Part shown: one piece after another, positions 6,845 through 11,182 of the stretch
Layout of the letters: each line of letters begins with the position of its first letter
Position numbering within the stretch: position 1 is the first letter of the stretch
Source of the DNA: Deltaproteobacteria bacterium
GTDB taxonomy: Bacteria; JAUYMQ01
Assembly (NCBI GenBank): GCA_030698575.1
Contig: JAUYMQ010000125.1
Coordinates: 1-11,182 of the forward strand
DNA length: 11,182 nucleotides
Reading direction: 5' to 3'
Notes under the pieces: model-generated
What the model was told of the DNA's origin: nothing
Seen by the model: the letters and a program-made list of their open reading frames with translations, nothing else
Database searches by the model: none
Made by a program: the position numbers and the translations under genes

Positions 6845-6887
6845 GCCTGCGCGCGGCGGGGCGAATGGCCCCGGACCTCGCGCAAGC
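6845..6887 (+). other. intercistronic imperfect hairpin between etfB and etfA
   Basis: Inner stem CGGGGC/GCCCCG (6857-6862 with 6868-6873, loop GAATG). Outer stem TGCGCG/CGCGCA (6848-6853 with 6879-6884), continued by two G-C pairs past a mismatch. It ends before the AGGAAGGAGAAGG ribosome-binding region of etfA. There is no T-run. A role in setting the etfB:etfA ratio or in RNA stability is conceivable but unproven. Confidence 0.35.
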
Positions 6888-6904
6888 AGAGGAAGGAGAA
6901 GGCG

Positions 6905-7882
6905 ATGGCGAACGAAGTTCTGGTTCTCGCCGAGCAGCGCGAAGGGACCCTGAAGAAGATCTCACTGGAGCTCTTGTCCATCGGCGCCGAGCTGGCCGAG
7001 AAGACGGGCGCTGAACTGACCGCATTGGTGATCGGAAACGGCGCCGAGGCCCTCGCGAAGACGCTCGGCGAGGGGGGCGCGAAAAAGGTGTACGTCGCCG
7101 AGACGGCAGACAAGTACTACAACACCGAGTTCTACACCCAGGCGGTCGTCGATGCGGTGGGGCAGTCCCAGGCGGCCATCGTGCTGGGTGGCGCCACCTC
7201 GATGGGGCGCGATCTCCTGCCGCGAGCCGCGGCCCGTCTGGGCACGGGGCTCGGCACCGACTGCACCGAGCTTCGCATCGAGGACGGCAAGCTCGTCATG
7301 AGGCGCCCGGTCTACTCCGGCAAGGCCTACGTCGAGCTGACGGTGACGACCTCGCCGGCGATGGCGTCGGTCCGGCCGAATTCCTACGGCCAGGCCTCGC
7401 TCGACAGCTCGAAATCGGCCGAGGTGGTGAAGCTCGCGGTCAAGGACGTCACGCCTCGCGCGACAGTCAAGGAAACCATCAAGACAGCGGGTGACAAGCC
7501 GGATCTCACCGAGGCGGAGATCATCGTCTCGGGCGGCCGGGCCATGAAGGCCGCTGAGAACTTCAAGATCCTCCACGAGCTGGCGGACGTGATCGGCGCC
7601 ACCGTTGGTGCAAGCCGCGCGGCGGTCGACAGCGGCTACGCTCCCCACAGCATGCAGGTCGGGCAGACGGGCAAGGTCGTGAACCCGAAGCTCTACCTGG
7701 CCTTCGGGATCTCCGGGGCCATCCAGCACCTCGCCGGCATGCGGACCTCCAAGGTCATCGTGGCGATCAACAAGGACCCTGACGCCCCGATCTTCCAGAA
7801 GGCCGACTACGGCATCGTCGACGATCTTTACAAGGTCGTGCCGGCGTTGACCGAGGAGTTCAAGAAGCTGCTGGCCGAATAG
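6905..7882 (+). CDS. etfA: electron transfer flavoprotein, alpha subunit
   Basis: This 325-residue protein is the FAD-carrying half of the ETF heterodimer. Domain I covers roughly residues 1-190 ([16 protein letters not shown] at the start; [21 protein letters not shown] at 99-119). The C-terminal FAD domain carries the signature: VSGGRAMK (208-215), [20 protein letters not shown] (235-254), [20 protein letters not shown] (255-274) and the [19 protein letters not shown] motif (289-307). All regions that hold the flavin are present and length is normal. Next to etfB on one side and ETF-QO on the other, it completes the electron path to quinone. The ATG at 6905 is preceded by a good AGGAGAAGG site and lies 71 bases after etfB. 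Expected to be regulated from the fadR promoter as part of one operon. Confidence 0.95.
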   Translation: MANEVLVLAEQREGTLKKISLELLSIGAELAEKTGAELTALVIGNGAEALAKTLGEGGAKKVYVAETADKYYNTEFYTQAVVDAVGQSQAAIVLGGATSMGRDLLPRAAARLGTGLGTDCTELRIEDGKLVMRRPVYSGKAYVELTVTTSPAMASVRPNSYGQASLDSSKSAEVVKLAVKDVTPRATVKETIKTAGDKPDLTEAEIIVSGGRAMKAAENFKILHELADVIGATVGASRAAVDSGYAPHSMQVGQTGKVVNPKLYLAFGISGAIQHLAGMRTSKVIVAINKDPDAPIFQKADYGIVDDLYKVVPALTEEFKKLLAE

Positions 7883-7926
7883 CGCGGAAGCGCCAGGCCG
7901 ACCGACGGGCGCATGAGGAGACGAGG

Positions 7927-9627
7927 ATGGGAGAGCAGCGCGAGAGCATGGAGGTGGACGTTCTGATAGTCGGGGGGGGACCGTCCGGTCTCGCGACCGC
8001 CTACCACCTCAAGCAGGCCGCGAAGCGCCACGACGAGGCGATCGAGAAAGCCGGCGTCGGCAAGAAGGTCGGCGAGCTCTCTATCGCGGTCATCGAGAAG
8101 GCGAGCGAGGTCGGCGCCCACATGATGTCGGGCGCGGTGATGGACCCCGTTGGAATCAACGAGCTGATGCCCGACTGGCTCGAGAGAGGCGCGCCGATCG
8201 AGAGCCCCGTCAAGAAGGAAGTCGTCTATCACCTCACCGAGAAGGGCGGCTTCAAGCTTCCCCTGGTGCCGCCTCCGCTCCAGAACCACGGCAACTACGT
8301 CATCAGCCTTTCGAAGTTCATCCGCTGGCTCGGTCCCATTGTCGAGGGCGAGGGGGTGGACATCTTCTGCGGCTTCCCGGGCACCGAGGTGCTCTACGAT
8401 GGCAACCGCGTGATCGGCGTCCGGACCGGCGACAAGGGGATCGGCCCCGATGGTTCGAAGCGCTCGAACTACGAGCCCGGGATCGACCTGATGGCCAAGG
8501 TCACGGTTTTCGCCGAAGGGGTGCGCGGGAACCTCGCCAAGCCCATGATCAAGAAGCTCGGGCTCGACGCGGGGAAGAACATCATGAGCTACGAGACGGG
8601 CGTGAAGGAGGTGTTCGAGGTCCCCGAGGGGCAGATCGAGCCCGGCTTCCTCATGCATACGTCGGGCTACCCGTCACGGAAGGACGCGACGGGCGGCTCC
8701 TGGCTGTATGGCATGCAGAACAACCTCGTCTCCGTCGGTTGGGTCGTCTACCTCGACTACCGCGATCCGCTGCTCGAGCCCCACACCGAGTACCAGAAGT
8801 TCAAGAACCACCCCATCGTCAAGAAGATGCTCGAAGGCGGCAAGCCGGTCTTCTACGGCGCCAAGGCGCTCGCCTCCGGCGGCTACTACGCCATGCCGCG
8901 GCTCTCCTTCGACGGCGGGCTCCTGGTGGGCGAGGACGGCGGGTTCCTCAACAACAAGCGACTCAAGGGCATTCATCTGGCCTTCAAGAGCGGGATGATG
9001 GCCGCCGAAACGATCATCGAGGCGCTCGAGAAGGGCGACGTGACGCGCGAGACGCTCGCTAACTACGAGAAACGATTCGAGCGGAGCTGGGCCGGCAAGG
9101 AGCTTTACGGCAGCCGCAACTTCACGGCCGCCATGAGCAAGGGCTTCCCCTTCCCGGCCGCCATCCATCTGGCCGCCCAGGAAGCCACGGGCGGGCGCGG
9201 GCTCATCGATCCGCTCCCCGTGGCGCACACCGATGCGCACGCGCTGGCTTCGCTCACCGAGTATTACAACGATGCGAACGCCATGCCGGAGCGCCCGAAG
9301 TACGACGGCAAGTGGATGCTCGACAAGGTGAGCGACGTCTACATCTCGGGGACGATCCACGAGGAGCAGCAACCTCCGCACCTCAAGATCGGCAACGCGG
9401 ACATCTGCCAGCAGTGCTGGGTCAAGTTCCGGAGCCCCTGCAACCGGTTCTGCCCGGCCGACGTCTACGAGATGGCGCTCGTGAACGAGCAGACGAAGGA
9501 GCGCGCCATGCAGATTCGCTTCTCGAACTGCGTGCACTGCAAGACCTGCGACATCAAGTGCCCCTTCGACAACATCACCTGGACACCGCCGGAAGGCGGT
9601 GGCGGGCCGAACTACACGGTGCAATAG
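7927..9627 (+). CDS. ETF:quinone oxidoreductase, with an eight-cysteine (possibly two-cluster) C-terminus
   Basis: This 566-residue membrane-associated flavo-iron-sulfur enzyme oxidises reduced ETF and reduces membrane quinone. FAD site: VDVLIVGGGPSGLATAYHL (GGGPSG at residues 16-21) and ASEVGAHMMSGAVMDP. Family marks continue with VFYGAKALASGGYYAMPRLS, GGLLVGEDGGFLNNKRLKG and HLAFKSGMMAAETI. The C-terminus holds the ferredoxin-like part: CQQC (494, 497), Cys505 and FCPADVYE (Cys509), then NCVHCKTCDIKCP (535, 538, 541, 545), ending WTPPEGGGGPNYTVQ. The canonical mammalian enzyme uses only the equivalents of 509, 535, 538 and 541. Here Cys545 replaces the usual Asp of CDIKDP, and with 494/497/505 it makes a full ferredoxin pattern, so a second [4Fe-4S] is possible. 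The ATG has GAGGAG upstream (7916-7921). Confidence 0.93.
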   Translation: MGEQRESMEVDVLIVGGGPSGLATAYHLKQAAKRHDEAIEKAGVGKKVGELSIAVIEKASEVGAHMMSGAVMDPVGINELMPDWLERGAPIESPVKKEVVYHLTEKGGFKLPLVPPPLQNHGNYVISLSKFIRWLGPIVEGEGVDIFCGFPGTEVLYDGNRVIGVRTGDKGIGPDGSKRSNYEPGIDLMAKVTVFAEGVRGNLAKPMIKKLGLDAGKNIMSYETGVKEVFEVPEGQIEPGFLMHTSGYPSRKDATGGSWLYGMQNNLVSVGWVVYLDYRDPLLEPHTEYQKFKNHPIVKKMLEGGKPVFYGAKALASGGYYAMPRLSFDGGLLVGEDGGFLNNKRLKGIHLAFKSGMMAAETIIEALEKGDVTRETLANYEKRFERSWAGKELYGSRNFTAAMSKGFPFPAAIHLAAQEATGGRGLIDPLPVAHTDAHALASLTEYYNDANAMPERPKYDGKWMLDKVSDVYISGTIHEEQQPPHLKIGNADICQQCWVKFRSPCNRFCPADVYEMALVNEQTKERAMQIRFSNCVHCKTCDIKCPFDNITWTPPEGGGGPNYTVQ

Positions 9628-9661
9628 TCCCGCGCCGTCCGGATGCGCGCCGCGCGCGGGA
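9628..9661 (+). other. stem-loop overlapping the ribosome-binding site of the dioxygenase gene
   Basis: TCCCGCGC (9628-9635), directly after the ETF-QO stop, is perfectly complementary to GCGCGGGA (9654-9661). The right arm covers the first half of the GGGAGGA ribosome-binding site (9658-9664) that serves the ATG at 9672. No T-run follows, so it should not stop transcription. It could lower translation of the next gene relative to ETF-QO. Confidence 0.45.
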
Positions 9662-9671
9662 GGATCACCGG

Positions 9672-10550
9672 ATGAGCACCGGGAAGCCTGACGTCGGGAA
9701 GGAAGCCGCCGCGATCCGGGATCAGGGGTACGTTCTCATCCCGGATTTTCTCTCCCCCGGGCAGATGAGTTCCATCCGCGAGGCGCTGGCGCCTCATCTC
9801 CGGCGCGAGCACCTCGGCCGAAACAACTTCGAAGGGCACGAGACCGAGCGGGTCTATTCGCTCGTCGGCCTCGGCAAGCTTTTCGAGGATCTCGCCGAGG
9901 AGCCCCGCATCATGGCCCTCTGCGACGCCTTCCTCGAACCGAATTACCTTCTCACCGCGTCGCAGGCTATCTGCATCCATCCCGGCGAGTCTCCCCAGGC
10001 CTTCCATACCGACGACGCCTTCTACCGGATTCCACGCCCCCGCCCGGCCGTGAGCTTGAGCACCATCTACGCCATCGATCCCTTCACGGCGGAGAACGGC
10101 GCGACGCAGATCGTCCCGGGCAGCCACGCCTGGAGCGATCCGGAGCTCGAGAACATCCTGAAAGCGATCGACTTCGAAACGCGGGGACCGGAGGAACGGC
10201 GCCCGCGCCCGCCGGATCCAACGATAGAGGGGAAGATCGAGGGAAAAGTGATCGACGCGACGATGCCCGCCGGGTCGGTGATCGTCTTCCTCGGAACGTT
10301 TCTCCACCGGGGAGGCGCCAACCGGAGTACGGCGCCGCGGCTGGCGCTGTCGAACCAGTACTGCCAGCCCTGGGCGCGCCAGCAGGAGAACTACCTGATG
10401 TCCATCCCGCGCGAACGCGTGCGGCGCATGTCGCCGGGCGTCCAGTCGCTGCTCGGCTACAGCATCCACCCCCCCTTCATGGGGCACGTGAAGGGGGTGC
10501 ACCCCCGGCGTCTCCTGGAAGGCGGCGGGACAGGGAGAGAAATGAAATGA
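9672..10550 (+). CDS. phytanoyl-CoA dioxygenase (PhyH) family Fe(II)/2-oxoglutarate oxygenase
   Basis: This 292-residue protein shows the PhyH layout. The N-terminus reads IRDQGYVLIPDFLSPGQMSS, and the first metal ligands are His112 and Asp114 in AFHTDDAFY. Then come ENGATQIVPGSHAW (141-154), the distal His212 in FLHRGGANRS and Arg223 in APRLALSN, which should hold the 2-oxoglutarate carboxylate. QYCQPWARQQENY (229-241) is typical of uncharacterised bacterial PhyH members. The active site looks intact, so it should hydroxylate a substrate using O2 and 2-oxoglutarate. The family acts on very varied substrates (acyl-CoAs, ectoine, natural products, phosphonates), so the substrate is unknown. 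An acyl-CoA would fit the neighbours. The ATG follows GGGAGGA at 9658-9664. The stop overlaps the next start (ATGA). Confidence 0.87.
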   Translation: MSTGKPDVGKEAAAIRDQGYVLIPDFLSPGQMSSIREALAPHLRREHLGRNNFEGHETERVYSLVGLGKLFEDLAEEPRIMALCDAFLEPNYLLTASQAICIHPGESPQAFHTDDAFYRIPRPRPAVSLSTIYAIDPFTAENGATQIVPGSHAWSDPELENILKAIDFETRGPEERRPRPPDPTIEGKIEGKVIDATMPAGSVIVFLGTFLHRGGANRSTAPRLALSNQYCQPWARQQENYLMSIPRERVRRMSPGVQSLLGYSIHPPFMGHVKGVHPRRLLEGGGTGREMK

Positions 10551-11116
10551 CGAGCAAGACGAGGGTTCTCGGACCGGTGCGGGACGACACGGCGCTCATC
10601 ATCGTGGACATGCAGGAACGGCTGCTCCCGGCCATGCCGGAGAAGCCGCGAAAGCAGATGCTGCGCAACGCGGGGATACTCATCGAAACGGCGAAGGCGC
10701 TGGGGCTCCCCATCCTCGTGAGCGAGCAGTACCCCAAAGGGCTTGGCCCCACGGTAGACGAGATTGCCGGCGCGATCGACAATTTCAAGCCGCTCGAAAA
10801 GATGGTCTTCAGCGCGGCGCGGGATGCGGGTTTTCGGCAGCGGCTCGATGAGGTCGGTCGATCGTCCTGTATCGTGACGGGTGTCGAGAACCACGTCTGC
10901 GTCCTGCAGACGGCCCTCGATCTGGCCGCGTCAGGCAAGAACGTCTATGTCGCCCGCGACGCCACCTGCTCGCGCACCGAAGAGAACTGGAAGGCCGGCT
11001 GCGCGCAGATGGCCGAAGGCGGAGTCCAGATCACGACGACCGAGATCCTCGTCTTCCAGCTTCTTGGCGAGGCCGGCACCGAGGCCTTCAAGAAAATCTC
11101 GAAGCTCGTCCGCTAG
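10547..11116 (+). CDS. isochorismatase-like cysteine hydrolase
   Basis: This 189-residue protein belongs to the isochorismatase-like superfamily (Rossmann-like alpha/beta hydrolases). The catalytic triad of the cysteine-hydrolase branch is present: Asp21 in LIIVDMQERL, Lys85 in LEKMVFSA and Cys118 in TGVENHVCVLQTALDL. SEQYPKGLGPTV and the C-terminal ARDATCSRTEENW plus TTTEILVFQLL are marks of the ISOC1/ISOC2/YcaC-type group rather than true isochorismatases of siderophore synthesis. Members include amidases and many proteins with no known substrate. The ATG overlaps the stop of the dioxygenase gene by four bases, so the two are almost certainly translated together and may act on the same compound. 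It appears complete and seems to be the last gene of the block. A palindromic repeat starts 11 bases after its stop. Confidence 0.88.
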   Translation: MTSKTRVLGPVRDDTALIIVDMQERLLPAMPEKPRKQMLRNAGILIETAKALGLPILVSEQYPKGLGPTVDEIAGAIDNFKPLEKMVFSAARDAGFRQRLDEVGRSSCIVTGVENHVCVLQTALDLAASGKNVYVARDATCSRTEENWKAGCAQMAEGGVQITTTEILVFQLLGEAGTEAFKKISKLVR

Positions 11117-11126
11117 ACGGCGCACA

Positions 11127-11170
11127 TGTCATAGCGAGGAGGGCCGCAGGCCCGACGAAGCAATCCCCTT
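11127..11170. repeat. dispersed REP-like palindromic intergenic element
   Basis: The element reads TGTCATAGCGAGGAGGGCC, then GCA, then GGCCCGACGAAGCAATCCCC. The core GGGCC/GGCCC (11141-11145, 11149-11153) forms a hairpin with a GCA loop. The outer ATAGC/GCAAT (11131-11135, 11160-11164) pairs with one mismatch. From memory it resembles the 'GTCATTGCGAGGAG...CGACGAAGCAATC' repeats scattered between genes in several delta-proteobacterial and other environmental genomes. Other copies cannot be seen in this window. Confidence 0.6.
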
Positions 11171-11182
11171 GTCAGACGGGAT

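Noticed and set aside
8674-9624. Open frame of 316 codons on the - strand opposite ETF-QO
   Set aside because: It is a shadow of a clearly recognised gene, with low-complexity Ala/Arg/Val-rich composition.
9312-9671. 120-codon upstream extension of the dioxygenase frame
   Set aside because: It overlaps the conserved ETF-QO C-terminus. The family N-terminus and a ribosome-binding site both place the start at 9672.
10547-11116. A true isochorismatase of siderophore synthesis
   Set aside because: No other siderophore genes are nearby, and the SEQYPKGLGPT and ENHVCVLQ motifs point to the general cysteine-hydrolase branch.

Overview
The window looks like chromosomal DNA from a GC-rich Gram-negative bacterium. 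The signs are strong G/C bias at third codon positions, two exported or lipidated proteins, a quinone-linked electron-transfer flavoprotein system, and lysine synthesis by the diaminopimelate aminotransferase route. The gene mix would fit a deltaproteobacterium-like or Nitrospinota/Tectomicrobia-like lineage, but no marker gene fixes the taxonomy and this is only a guess. All genes are on the + strand. I see no phage, transposase, CRISPR array, tRNA or rRNA.

Left block (2-3148) is a tightly packed probable operon: an LL-diaminopimelate aminotransferase, a small unknown lipoprotein, an unknown exported protein, FolK (folate pathway), and a tiny membrane-anchored protein with a metal-binding YHS/TRASH-like cysteine motif. 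Three of its four junctions overlap by 1-4 bases. Middle (3149-4037) is a single-gene unit for a short transaldolase/fructose-6-phosphate aldolase. It has a candidate sigma70 promoter, an unexplained perfect inverted repeat upstream, and a clear intrinsic terminator.

Right block (4063-11116) is the most informative part. A TTGACA promoter is followed at once by a perfect 18-bp palindrome (TGAATGA-N4-TCATTCA) that has the arms and spacing of the Bacillus FadR operator. The gene behind it encodes a FadR-like TetR-family regulator. Then follow an MCAD-like acyl-CoA dehydrogenase, both ETF subunits and ETF:quinone oxidoreductase. Together these form a complete path from acyl-CoA to FAD to ETF to membrane quinone, apparently under an acyl-CoA-sensing repressor encoded by the first gene. 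No intrinsic terminator is visible before the last two genes, a phytanoyl-CoA-dioxygenase-family oxygenase and an isochorismatase-like hydrolase, so they may belong to the same unit. The window ends in a dispersed REP-like palindromic repeat.

The main points of interest are the FadR-type operator embedded in its own promoter, an ETF-QO whose C-terminus carries eight ferredoxin-patterned cysteines instead of the four needed for the canonical single cluster, and the coupling of PhyH and isochorismatase-like genes to this respiratory acyl-CoA module.
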